Made by a program: the position numbers and the translations under genes. A DNA stretch of 64,000 nucleotides from Sutcliffiella horikoshii DSM 8719 (GTDB taxonomy: Bacteria; Bacillota; Bacilli; Bacillales; Bacillaceae_I): positions 1 to 64,000 of the forward strand of contig LQXN01000067.1 in NCBI GenBank assembly GCA_001648575.1. Direction: 5' to 3'. Below the pieces are notes generated by a model. It did no database searches. It was not told where the DNA came from and saw only the letters and a program-made list of their open reading frames with translations. Shown in pieces: positions 44,114 through 52,092 of this stretch. Numbering within the stretch: position 1 is the first letter of the stretch; every line of letters begins with the position of its first letter.

Positions 44114-44968
44114 TTGAGGAAAAAAACTAAAAGGAAATGGATATATTTTTTGAGTGGAATCGCTTTGTTAATTTTCTTTTTTTATTTTCAAAACAATTCT
44201 ATTGTAATAAGTAATTATACAATTAGCTCAGATAAGATTCCCCCAATTTTTAATGGATACAAAATTGTCCAACTATCTGACTTACACAGTAAGTCTTTTG
44301 GAAATGACCAAAAAAACTTAGTTAAAAAAATCAAAAACTTAGAACCAGATTCTATTGTATTTACAGGTGACTTAATAGATTCATATAGGTATGACGAGGA
44401 GACGAGTCTAATATTGATGGAAAGATTGGTTCAAATTGCACCTGTTTATTATGTCACTGGTAATCACGAATGGTGGTCTGGAAAATTCGATTCCTTAGAA
44501 GATAAATTAAAAATCATCGGTGTACAAGTGATGAGAAATAAGACAGAGGAAATTACCATTGGAACAGACAAAATTCAAATTATCGGAATTGATGACCCAG
44601 CCAATGTAGAAGAGTCTTATGAAGAAACAGGCAAAACAGAAAAAAATATTACCGATTTAATTGATATAGAGGGGGAAGATTATTTTCAAATTTTGTTATC
44701 TCATAGACCTGAAATGTTTTCTTTATATGATAAATATGGATTTGATATTGTTTTTTCAGGTCATGCACATGGTGGACAATTTAGAATTCCATTCGTGGGT
44801 GGTTTAATTGCTCCAGATCAAGGATTTTTTCCAGAGTATACATCTGGGAAATACACATCAGATAATACTACAATGATTGTTAATAGAGGACTTGGAAACA
44901 GTATTATTCCGATAAGGATATTTAATCGCCCCGAAATTGTCGTAGTGACATTGAGTTCTGTTGAATAA
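44114..44968 (+). CDS. Membrane-anchored metallophosphoesterase (YkuE/YaeI type)
   Basis: A protein of about 284 residues with an N-terminal membrane helix (about 8-26) and a calcineurin-like phosphoesterase domain outside: QLSDLHSKSFG (DxH), VFTGDLID (GD), YVTGNHEWW (GNHE), LLSHRPE and FSGHAHGGQFRIP (GHxH). TTG 44114 follows GAGGTGG, preferred to 44090. The YkuE-like group has been linked to cell-wall or lipid phosphate removal. Terminator at 45035. Confidence 0.88.
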   Translation: MRKKTKRKWIYFLSGIALLIFFFYFQNNSIVISNYTISSDKIPPIFNGYKIVQLSDLHSKSFGNDQKNLVKKIKNLEPDSIVFTGDLIDSYRYDEETSLILMERLVQIAPVYYVTGNHEWWSGKFDSLEDKLKIIGVQVMRNKTEEITIGTDKIQIIGIDDPANVEESYEETGKTEKNITDLIDIEGEDYFQILLSHRPEMFSLYDKYGFDIVFSGHAHGGQFRIPFVGGLIAPDQGFFPEYTSGKYTSDNTTMIVNRGLGNSIIPIRIFNRPEIVVVTLSSVE

Positions 44969-45034
44969 TAAGTTTAAAAATAAGTTAGTGACTGCCAGTT
45001 CATACATAAATGAAATGCCAAAGACAAATTATGC

Positions 45035-45068
45035 GAAACCCAGTGCCATTAGGTACTGGGTTTTCGTC
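45035..45068 (+). terminator. Terminator after phosphoesterase gene
   Basis: GAAACCCAGT pairs with ACTGGGTTTTC, with a short T run. Confidence 0.82.
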
Positions 45069-45256
45069 GTTGCCCTATTAGAAATAGGAGATGTATAAAG
45101 AATACCATAGCTTTATGAGTAATGTATTTTTGGAGTTTCTAAGATGAGGATAAAGACTTAGTTTGAAATTTTTATTCATTTTCTAGTTTGTTTTTTGTGA
45201 ATCGGGTATGGTATGACTATTTAATTCTAATTCTGCATGTAAGGGGTGTGCTTCTA

Positions 45257-45742
45257 TTGTTCGGCTTCAATGATTTATGGAAATTCTTTTTATCCTTTTT
45301 TCTAGTACTGCCCATGGTGACCATTATTCATGAAATGGGGCATTATTTTTTCGCCAGGCTTTTTGGTGGTAAGGTGATTGTGCATATTGGTACTGGCAAT
45401 GTTTTGTTCGATCTTGGATCCATCAGGATCAGAAAGTTATATTTTTATGATGGATGGTGTGAATATATTTCACTTGGCAAGAAAGCTACTAAACTAGAAA
45501 AAGTATTTGTCTATCTTGGAGGATCTATCTTCAATATATTGTCTATACTTTTGTTAAATGCACTTATGTTTAATGGTGTTTTGGCACCAAGCATCTTTTT
45601 CTATCAGTTTACCTACTTTTCATTCTATTTCATTTTCTTTTCGTTGTTTCCGATCAATCATTTGAATGGCAGTCCAAGTGATGGCATGGCTGCGCTGAAT
45701 ATAATAACGAACAAACGGTTTGATAAAAATCCATCTAACTAA
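45257..45742 (+). CDS. M50-like HExxH membrane protein
   Basis: A protein of about 161 residues (the frame is open back to 45188). The motif TIIHEMGHYFFARLFGG carries HExxH in a membrane helix, and a second segment HLNGSPSDGMAAL has the Asn-x-x-Pro-x-x-Asp-Gly arrangement of site-2 proteases. TTG 45257 follows AAGGGGTG; the earlier start lacks a ribosome site. Possibly a short site-2 protease relative; partner unknown. Confidence 0.68.
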   Translation: MFGFNDLWKFFLSFFLVLPMVTIIHEMGHYFFARLFGGKVIVHIGTGNVLFDLGSIRIRKLYFYDGWCEYISLGKKATKLEKVFVYLGGSIFNILSILLLNALMFNGVLAPSIFFYQFTYFSFYFIFFSLFPINHLNGSPSDGMAALNIITNKRFDKNPSN

Positions 45743-45761
45743 GAATAATGAAATAAGTAAT

Positions 45762-45800
45762 TGAGCGGGTATCTCTATGCATCAGAGATTCCGCTCTAAT
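45762..45800 (+). terminator. Hairpin, probable terminator
   Basis: GAGCGG..ATCTCT pairs with AGAGAT..CCGCTC in a nested stem. The T run is short, so termination may be partial. Confidence 0.55.
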
Positions 45801-45810
45801 TGTGTTACCA

Positions 45811-45863
45811 TGACATTTGTCATTATTCGGACATGACACATATGACTGTGTCCATTATTGATA
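45811..45863. promoter_or_regulatory. Palindrome cluster upstream of desK
   Basis: ATGACATTTGTCAT (45811-45824) is an inverted repeat, followed by GACATGACACATATGACTG and GTGTC, with ATGACA repeated. This lies about 110-160 bp before desK. A DesR binding site is a possible reading; it is inference. Confidence 0.45.
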
Positions 45864-45974
45864 AATGGAGTAATATAATATAAAAATGAGAAATCGGTAG
45901 GTTTTTACATAACTTTCCTTTTGATTATGGTAGAATGGTTGTACAACATAGAAAATTTAAAATGAGGGTGCTCT

Positions 45975-47111
45975 ATGAGAAAAAGATTCTCTATTTTTCA
46001 AAAAGGATCAGGTATTTCTCCATATATTTGGAGCGTTTTTAGTATTCTTCCTTTTTATTTTATTTTTCAATCTTCTTCAAAAACTGAATTTATTGTCGGA
46101 TTCATACTTACTATTTTATTTTTCGTAGCATACAGATTTGCTTTCATTTCAAATAAATGGCCGGTATATTTGTGGACTTGCTTGCTGATTGCAATTTCGA
46201 TCACGATGACCATTTGGTTTCATTTTATTTATTTTGCATTCTACATAGCTTACTACAATGGAAAAATCAAGAATAAAATTGCATTTATAGTCTTGTATAT
46301 AATTCATTTAATTGCCACTACGGTTGCGATCAATATTAATGTTGTTATGAGGGATGACTTGTTTTTACAACAGATTCCTTTTGTAGTCATCATTTGGATC
46401 GCTGTCATACTGCTTCCATTTAACCTTTATAACAAACGAAAACAAGACCAATTAGAAGAACAGCTGGATGTGGCAAATAAAAGGATTTCAGAATTGATCA
46501 TTCAAGAGGAACGGCAACGAATTGCAAGAGATCTGCATGATACCCTAGGGCAGAAACTATCTTTGATAGGCTTAAAAAGTGATCTCGCTAGAAAGGTCCT
46601 TAATAAAAATCCTGAACAGGCAAAATTGGAATTGAAAGATGTCCAGCAGACAGCCCGTACTGCTTTGAATGAAGTGAGACAGATGGTGTCTCAAATGAGA
46701 GGCATTCGATTAAAAGAGGAATTCATCAGAATCCGACAGATTCTGGATGCAGCAGAAATTGAACTAAAATTAGATCACGACCTGCCTTTAAAGAACAATT
46801 CCTTGTTTCTAGAGAACATCTTGAGCATGTGTTTAAAGGAAGCTGTCACAAATGTGGTAAAGCATAGTAAAGCATCCCTTTGCCATATAAGACTAGAACA
46901 GCTCGGAGATGAAATCAGGGTCACCATTCAGGATGATGGGATTGGCATGATGGAAGAAAAGGATATGGTGAAAGGGAGCGGGCTCCTTGGTATGAAGGAA
47001 AGACTGGAATTTGTGAATGGTTTTATGGATTTACAGGGAAACAATGGGACAACCATTGTCATCAAGGTGCCAAAGATGGTCAATCAAAGGGAACAGGAGG
47101 AGCAAGTATGA
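45975..47111 (+). CDS. desK: DesK-type membrane histidine kinase
   Basis: A 378-residue kinase with about five N-terminal membrane helices (1-155), the HisKA_3 phosphoacceptor RIARDLHDTLGQKLSLIGLK (His near 188), and HATPase_c with ECLKEAVTNVVKHSKA-type N box (CLKEAVTNVVKHSKAS), IQDDGIGM and KGSGLLGMKERL. It is the B. subtilis DesK layout, which senses membrane thickness on cold shift. ATG 45975 follows GAGGGTG. It overlaps desR (ATGA). No des desaturase gene is adjacent. Confidence 0.85.
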   Translation: MRKRFSIFQKGSGISPYIWSVFSILPFYFIFQSSSKTEFIVGFILTILFFVAYRFAFISNKWPVYLWTCLLIAISITMTIWFHFIYFAFYIAYYNGKIKNKIAFIVLYIIHLIATTVAININVVMRDDLFLQQIPFVVIIWIAVILLPFNLYNKRKQDQLEEQLDVANKRISELIIQEERQRIARDLHDTLGQKLSLIGLKSDLARKVLNKNPEQAKLELKDVQQTARTALNEVRQMVSQMRGIRLKEEFIRIRQILDAAEIELKLDHDLPLKNNSLFLENILSMCLKEAVTNVVKHSKASLCHIRLEQLGDEIRVTIQDDGIGMMEEKDMVKGSGLLGMKERLEFVNGFMDLQGNNGTTIVIKVPKMVNQREQEEQV

Positions 47112-47707
47112 TTCGTATAGTAATAGCAGAAGACCAACGCATGATGTTAGGTGCCTTAGGTTCATTACTAGCTCTAGAAGAAGACATGGAAGTAGTGGGT
47201 ATGGCAGGGAATGGAAAAGAGGCAGTGGAGCTTTATCATGAATTGAAGCCTGATGTCTGTATCATGGATATAGAAATGCCGGAAAAAACGGGGCTTGAAG
47301 CAGCGGAGGATATTAAGGGGCTTGGTTGTAAAGTGATCATACTGACAACCTTTGCCAGATCTGGTTACTTTCAAAGAGCATTAAAGGCAGGGGTTTCCGG
47401 CTATCTTCTTAAAGATAGTCCAAGTGAAGACCTGGCTAATTCTATCCGGAGCATCATGTCAGGAAGAAGAATATATGCTCCTGAATTGATGGATGATTTT
47501 TACGGGGAGGAAAATCCGCTCACAGAAAGAGAGAAAGCAGTTTTGGAGCTTGTGGCAGATGGAAAAAACACACAAGAAATAGCTGATGAACTGAGTTTAA
47601 AATCTGGTACCGTGCGAAACTACATTTCTACCATACTTGACAAACTCGAAGTAAAGAACCGAATTGAAGCAATTACCCAATCCAAGGAAAAAGGTTGGTT
47701 CAAGTAA
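47108..47707 (+). CDS. desR: DesR-type response regulator
   Basis: A 199-residue protein, exactly the length of B. subtilis DesR. The receiver has AEDQRMMLGALGSLL, the phospho-Asp in DVCIMDIEMPEKTGLEAAED, TTFARSGYFQRALKAG and YLLKDSPSEDLA. The NarL-type HTH is TEREKAVLELVADGKNTQEI. DesR activates des when phosphorylated by DesK. Here the target may lie elsewhere in the genome. Terminator at 47730. Confidence 0.88.
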   Translation: MIRIVIAEDQRMMLGALGSLLALEEDMEVVGMAGNGKEAVELYHELKPDVCIMDIEMPEKTGLEAAEDIKGLGCKVIILTTFARSGYFQRALKAGVSGYLLKDSPSEDLANSIRSIMSGRRIYAPELMDDFYGEENPLTEREKAVLELVADGKNTQEIADELSLKSGTVRNYISTILDKLEVKNRIEAITQSKEKGWFK

Positions 47708-47729
47708 AACTGGATAGAATGAAATAATG

Positions 47730-47757
47730 ACCGATCTGGAAAAACGGATCGGTTTTT
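47730..47757 (+). terminator. Terminator after desR
   Basis: ACCGATC pairs with GATCGGT, then TTTTTG. Confidence 0.85.
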
Positions 47758-47828
47758 GTTTATACTCCACTTTGTTATATGATATAGTTATTGGAGCTAT
47801 TTTTTAAGGCTATAAAGAGAAAAGAGAC

Positions 47829-49064
47829 GTGATAAGTGTGACTGATTTTTTAAATTTAGGGGTTCGTAAAGGGATAAATCATTCGTTGAAATCCATGGGG
47901 ATAAATTCTCCGACCCCGATACAGGAACAAACCATCCCACCGGTACTTGAAGGACATGATGTAATAGCGCAAGCTCAAACAGGCACAGGGAAAACATTGG
48001 CTTTTGTTCTTCCTATTCTGGAAAAAGTGGACGTAAATAACCCTGATACACAAGCACTGGTCCTGACACCAACTAGAGAATTGGCTCACCAGATTACTAA
48101 AGAGATAAAAAAACTAAAGGAAAACATAGAGGACCTGAATGTTCTTGCTGTGTACGGTGGGCAAGATGTACAAGCACAGATGAAAAAGCTAAAAGGTGCC
48201 CAGCATATTGTCGTGGCAACACCCGGCCGTCTTTTGGATCATGTGAGAAGAGGAACCATCGATCTATCCACGATCTCCATGCTTGTCATCGATGAAGCGG
48301 ATCAGATGCTATTGATGGGATTCCTTCCGGATATTGATACCATTACTGCTGAGACTTACCCTTCCAGACAGACAATGCTTTTCTCTGCCACTATACCGAA
48401 TGAAATACATGGACTTGCTAAAAAATATATGAAGAACCCAAAACACATTGAGATAAAAGAAAAGCAAGTAACTGTAGAGACGATTAACCATTATGCCGTT
48501 GAGACGACTGACCGACGCAAAGAGGGCACTATGCTTCACCTGATCAAGGAACAAAATCCTTATCTGGCAATAATTTTCTGCCGCACAAAAGCACGGGTTC
48601 AGAAGCTTACCGAGGTATTAAAACATGAGGGCATTGAATGTGAAGCATTGCATGGGGACATCCCGCAGTCTAAACGGAACAGAGCGATGAAATGGTTCCG
48701 CGAAGCAAAACTTCAGTATCTGGTCGCAACAGATGTAGCTGCTCGAGGGCTGGATGTAGAAGGCGTGACACACGTATATAATTATGACATTCCACAGGAT
48801 TTGGAAACATATATCCACCGCACTGGCCGTACTGGTCGTGCAGCTGGATCTGGAGACGCATACACTTTATATGCTCCAAGGGATGTGGATTTTCTTCATA
48901 TGATAGAGAAGGGAATTGACATGCCTCTTGAAAAGCTCGTTTTTAAAGGCATCAGTATTCCTGATCGAGATGATTACGAAGATGAGCGCAAGTTAAATAT
49001 TGCGAAAGCAAGAAAAGAGAAGGCAAGAAAACATGATTCCACTAACAGAAATTACAAAAGATAG
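47829..49064 (+). CDS. DEAD-box RNA helicase
   Basis: A 411-residue helicase. All motifs are seen: Q motif SPTPIQEQTIP, I AQTGTGKT, Ia PTRELA, Ib TPGRLLD, II VIDEADQML, III SAT, IV IIFCRTKAR, V ATDVAARGLDV, VI HRTGRTGRAAGSG. It has a short Lys/Arg-rich tail, so it is not a long CshA- or DbpA-type protein. GTG 47829 and GTG 47838 are both possible starts (GACGTGAT precedes the second). It unwinds RNA; specific targets unknown. Confidence 0.92.
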   Translation: MISVTDFLNLGVRKGINHSLKSMGINSPTPIQEQTIPPVLEGHDVIAQAQTGTGKTLAFVLPILEKVDVNNPDTQALVLTPTRELAHQITKEIKKLKENIEDLNVLAVYGGQDVQAQMKKLKGAQHIVVATPGRLLDHVRRGTIDLSTISMLVIDEADQMLLMGFLPDIDTITAETYPSRQTMLFSATIPNEIHGLAKKYMKNPKHIEIKEKQVTVETINHYAVETTDRRKEGTMLHLIKEQNPYLAIIFCRTKARVQKLTEVLKHEGIECEALHGDIPQSKRNRAMKWFREAKLQYLVATDVAARGLDVEGVTHVYNYDIPQDLETYIHRTGRTGRAAGSGDAYTLYAPRDVDFLHMIEKGIDMPLEKLVFKGISIPDRDDYEDERKLNIAKARKEKARKHDSTNRNYKR

Positions 49065-49082
49065 AAAGGAAGGGTTGTTACT

Positions 49083-49373
49083 ATGAACATTAAAAAGTAT
49101 GAAGCAGAGAAAATAAATGATCCAACAGGAATTATCGAAGGAGACAGATATGAATTTTTTCTAGAGCTGGAAGTTGATGAGGAAGATGAGTTATTCTCTG
49201 AAGAAGGCGTTTATTTAAAAGTCATTTTTGCAGTCGAAGAGTCAGGATTCAGGATTGCTCAATACCAATTCTATGAAGAAAATACGAATACCTCTCTGGA
49301 TTTTGAGATGGAAGAAGAGGAAGAGCAGGCAGTCCTTGCTTATTGTGGGGAGCATTATAAAGAGGTGCTCTAA
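49083..49373 (+). CDS. Small acidic protein, DUF6509-like
   Basis: A 96-residue acidic protein beginning MNIKKYEAEKINDPTGIIEG and ending with a Glu-rich stretch (EMEEEEEQAV) and CGEHYKEVL. ATG 49083 follows AAAGGAAGG, 18 bp after the helicase stop, so it may share its transcript. The DUF6509 name is from memory. Function unknown. Confidence 0.65.
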   Translation: MNIKKYEAEKINDPTGIIEGDRYEFFLELEVDEEDELFSEEGVYLKVIFAVEESGFRIAQYQFYEENTNTSLDFEMEEEEEQAVLAYCGEHYKEVL

Positions 49374-49383
49374 CTAAAACCAT

Positions 49384-49412
49384 TTGCATTTTTACCAGTT
49401 CTCCTGTACTAT
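49384..49412 (+). promoter_or_regulatory. Promoter of 6S RNA
   Basis: TTGCAT (49384-49389), a 17-bp spacer and TACTAT (49407-49412) place a start near 49418-49420, where the closing stem of the RNA begins. Confidence 0.7.
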
Positions 49413-49417
49413 AGGGA

Positions 49418-49608
49418 AACAAGCTACGATGTTCGTAACCATAACAAAGTTTTAACCTTTATACTTAGCTAGGGAGTTTTATATAAAAGCAGGAATGTCA
49501 TGCCTCCACAGATAGAGGACGACAGGAATGTTTTTGCGAACACCCACTTTCAGGAGTGGTGGTTTAAAACTTTCTTATACTAAGTTACGGCAGTTGTGGC
49601 TTGTTCCT
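49418..49608 (+). ncRNA. 6S RNA (SsrS/BsrB type)
   Basis: About 191 nt. The ends AACAAGCUAC and GUGGCUUGUU form a 10-bp closing stem. The 5' side of the bubble has AACAAAGTTTTAACCTTT, whose complement AAAGGTTAAAACTTTG matches my memory of the product RNA of Bacillus 6S-2. The 3' side has GTGGTTTAAAACTTTCTTAT. 6S RNA binds housekeeping RNA polymerase and acts as a promoter mimic. A promoter before and a terminator after support an independent gene. No open frame explains the stretch. Confidence 0.83.
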
Positions 49609-49621
49609 TTAAAAACACACT

Positions 49622-49663
49622 AAAAAACGAGCTTCCATCTTAGTGATGGAGGCTCGTTTTTAT
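49622..49663 (+). terminator. Terminator of 6S RNA gene
   Basis: AAAAACGAGC..TCCATC pairs with GATGGA..GCTCGTTTTT, followed by T residues. Confidence 0.88.
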
Positions 49664-49790
49664 TTTTACATATCTTCATTTATTACAACGATTCAGTGTG
49701 TTAAGATTAGGAAGTTCTATAAAGAGTATAGAATAACGAATACTAGGAAAAGACTTACAGGAAGAATAGTAATCGAAGGGAGATATTATA

Positions 49791-50060
49791 ATGGAAAAGA
49801 TAGAAGTAGGAGATATTTTCATTGTGACTGATGAAAATGATCAAGAGCAGGAGCTAGAGGTGCTTGGCACTATGGACGTAGAAGGTTCTGTATACGTAGC
49901 TGTCGGTTTTGTGGAAGAAATTGCAAAAGAAACAACGGGAGACGTCGATATTTTCTTCTTGAAAGTGGAAGAGGATGGAGAGCTATCTGAAATCGAAACG
50001 GATGAAGAGTTTGATAAAGTTTCTGCAGCATTTGAAGCAATGGTTGATAACGAACAATAA
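49791..50060 (+). CDS. DUF1292 (YrzB-type) small acidic protein
   Basis: An 89-residue acidic protein. VGDIFIVTDENDQEQELEVL, then VYVAVGFVEE and a final ETDEEFDKVSAAFEAMVDNE match the DUF1292 family (YrzB), typical of Bacilli. ATG 49791 follows GAAGGGAGA. Function unknown. Own terminator follows. Confidence 0.85.
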   Translation: MEKIEVGDIFIVTDENDQEQELEVLGTMDVEGSVYVAVGFVEEIAKETTGDVDIFFLKVEEDGELSEIETDEEFDKVSAAFEAMVDNEQ

Positions 50061-50067
50061 GGTCATG

Positions 50068-50106
50068 GAGGTTGTCCAATAAAAAAGGACAGCCTCTTTT
50101 TCTATT
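50068..50106 (+). terminator. Terminator after DUF1292 gene
   Basis: GAGGTTGTCC pairs with GGACAGCCTC, followed by TTTTTCTATTT. Confidence 0.85.
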
Positions 50107-50253
50107 TGATGGGCATGTATTAGAATAAGCTAAATACATTAAACAAAGAGAATAATTTTTCCATGGAAAGTTATTCTTCTTTATCCAATTCCTACTTGAC
50201 AGGGATGTTTTAGTGGATTAAAGTAATTTCATATGATAGAAGGGGGAGAGAGT

Positions 50254-51648
50254 ATGGATACTTTGTTTATTGTACTTAATATTATTTTATTACTTTTACT
50301 TTGCTTTGGACTTTACACCATGCAAAAGAAAGGCGTCTCTTTTTCTAAGCGTGTATTCTCCGCATTAGGAATCGGTATTGTGTTTGGCTTGGGTCTACAG
50401 TTTGTTTATGGATCAGGTTCAGAAGTTTTGGGCGGATCCATTGATTGGTTCAACATAGTAGGATCAGGATATGTAAAATTCCTTCAGATGATTGTCATGC
50501 CTTTAGTATTCATAAGCATCATCGCTGCATTCACGAGACTTACTTTAAAAAGTAACATAGGGAAAATCAGCGGATTAATCATTGGTATCTTGATCGGTAC
50601 GACTGCGGTGGCAGCTGCCGTTGGTATCGGTACCACACTTGTCTTCGATTTAGAAGCCATTCAGATTGAGCAAGGTGAAGCGGAAACAGCCAGAGGGGAA
50701 CAGATGGAACAACGGGCAGATGAACTTGCATCAAAAACCTTCCCTCAGCAGATGCTTGATTTCATTCCGTCCAATGTTTTCCTGGATTTTACCGGAGCAC
50801 GTTCCACATCCACGATAGCCGTGGTTATTTTTGCAGCATTCATAGGTATTGCTTATTTAGGTGTTAGACGTAAAAATCCTGAACAAGCGGAATCCTTCGC
50901 AAAAATTGTTGATACTTTCTATACCATAATAATGAGAGTGGTTACACTGATTCTTCGCTTAACTCCATATGGTGTATTAGCATTAATGACCAGAGTAACA
51001 GCAACCAGTGATTACGGAGCCATTGCGAAACTAGGGCAATTTGTAGCAGCATCTTATGTGGCGTTGGCAATTGTGTTCGGTATCCACTTGATTCTTTTGG
51101 CAATCGCGGGCTTGAATCCATTGACATATGTCCGTAAAGCGATTCCTGTCCTATCATTTGCTTTTACATCAAGAACAAGTGCAGGGGCATTACCATTGAA
51201 CATCAAGACACAAACGAAGGAATTTGGTGTATCAGATGGAATTGCCAATTTTGCCGGTTCTTTCGGCTTATCCATCGGGCAAAATGGTTGTGCCGGGGTA
51301 TATCCGGCCATGCTGGCAGTTATGATAGCACCAACAGTGGGTATTAACCCTCTAGATCCATCCTTTTTGTTCATGCTGATTGTCATCGTAGCAATCAGTT
51401 CCTTTGGAGTGGCCGGTGTAGGAGGCGGTGCAACATTCGCAGCTATCCTTGTACTCTCTGCAATGGACTTGCCGATTGCACTTGCAGGTCTATTGATTTC
51501 CGTTGAACCGCTTATCGATATGGGACGCACTGCCGTGAATGTAAGTGGTAGTATGACCGCGGGAGTCCTTACAAGTAAAGTGACGAATGATTTAGATACT
51601 TCTATTTATAACAAAGAAGCTTCAACAGATATGGAGTTGGATGTTTGA
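50254..51648 (+). CDS. tcyP: L-cystine transporter TcyP
   Basis: A 464-residue sodium:dicarboxylate-family symporter. It begins MDTLFIVLNIILLL, and has the family segments VSGSVKFLQMIVMPLVFISI-like (GSGYVKFLQMIVMPLVFISI), SRTSAGALPLNIK and SIGQNGCAGVYPAMLAVMI. B. subtilis TcyP has the same length and N-terminus and imports cystine. ATG 50254 follows GAAGGGGGAGA and is preferred over 50233. No S-box or CymR-type site was recognised. Confidence 0.9.
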   Translation: MDTLFIVLNIILLLLLCFGLYTMQKKGVSFSKRVFSALGIGIVFGLGLQFVYGSGSEVLGGSIDWFNIVGSGYVKFLQMIVMPLVFISIIAAFTRLTLKSNIGKISGLIIGILIGTTAVAAAVGIGTTLVFDLEAIQIEQGEAETARGEQMEQRADELASKTFPQQMLDFIPSNVFLDFTGARSTSTIAVVIFAAFIGIAYLGVRRKNPEQAESFAKIVDTFYTIIMRVVTLILRLTPYGVLALMTRVTATSDYGAIAKLGQFVAASYVALAIVFGIHLILLAIAGLNPLTYVRKAIPVLSFAFTSRTSAGALPLNIKTQTKEFGVSDGIANFAGSFGLSIGQNGCAGVYPAMLAVMIAPTVGINPLDPSFLFMLIVIVAISSFGVAGVGGGATFAAILVLSAMDLPIALAGLLISVEPLIDMGRTAVNVSGSMTAGVLTSKVTNDLDTSIYNKEASTDMELDV

Positions 51649-51659
51649 TAATTAAACTT

Positions 51660-51838
51660 TTTTGGTGGAGCAGTTGATCTCCGTTGCAGGAGCTTCGCTT
51701 TCCAGCGGGCAGTCCGTAAGCCTCCTCGGTTTACGCCTGCGGGGTCTTACCAGTCCTTTTCTCCCGCAGGAGTCTTTGCTCCTTCCACTGCCGATCAACT
51801 AGAGAATTATATTATTTAAAGTCTTGTCAAAATACTGA
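51660..51838 (-). repeat. Interspersed repeat copy G (reverse orientation) beside a terminator
   Basis: Minus-strand version of the core: TTGATCTCCGTTGCAGGAGC at the left and CCTTCCACTGCCGATCAACT at the right, with CCGTAAGCCTCCTCGGTTTACG inside. The outer end GTCTTGTCAAAATACTG is a degraded form of the ends of copies E and H. It lies right after tcyP. GGAGCAG at 51667-51673 may be the last trace of a left terminator copy, since GAGCAG also begins the right terminator. Confidence 0.72.
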
Positions 51839-51867
51839 GAGCAGCTGGGGTGCTGCTCTTTTTCTTG
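51838..51867 (+). terminator. Terminator after tcyP/repeat G
   Basis: GAGCAGC pairs with GCTGCTC, followed by TTTTTCTT. It sits immediately outside the repeat end. Confidence 0.82.
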
Positions 51868-51890
51868 TTTGCTTTTCTTCCGGATTTCGA

Positions 51891-51985
51891 AATGTCGCAA
51901 TAACTGCTGCAAAAGTCACAATAAATTAAGCAAATGTCACAATAACCTCGGGAAAAGTCACAATAATCTACGGAAAAATCATAAT
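51891..51985. repeat. Iteron array, four to five units of 21 bp
   Basis: Units start with GTCACAATAA or close variants (TGTCGCAATAA near 51893, GTCACAATAA near 51915, 51936 and 51957, ATCATAATA near 51978), followed by a variable part ending in GAAAA or CAAAT. Spacing is 21-22 bp, two helical turns. The array lies between the tcyP terminator and the HTH fusion gene, ending 107 bp before that gene. Confidence 0.75.
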
Positions 51986-52092
51986 ACGAGCTAATATCAA
52001 TACAAGTAAGAATAATTACCTTCTAGCGTAAAAAATGCATTGCTTTTTGAGAGAAAATAATTTACTCTAGAAAGTAACAGGAGGTGAAAATA

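Noticed and set aside
51054-51530. Minus-strand ORF of 158 codons inside tcyP
   Set aside because: It is antisense to a clear transporter gene and has no ribosome site; a shadow of the membrane-protein codon pattern.
51891-51985. CRISPR-like repeat array
   Set aside because: Units are 21 bp with 10-bp conserved cores and no spacers of CRISPR length; no cas genes are nearby.
51869-51992. The iteron array read as a small repeat peptide (SHNNLGK-like units)
   Set aside because: The 21-bp period keeps the frame open by chance; there is no ATG and no ribosome site before the possible TTG.
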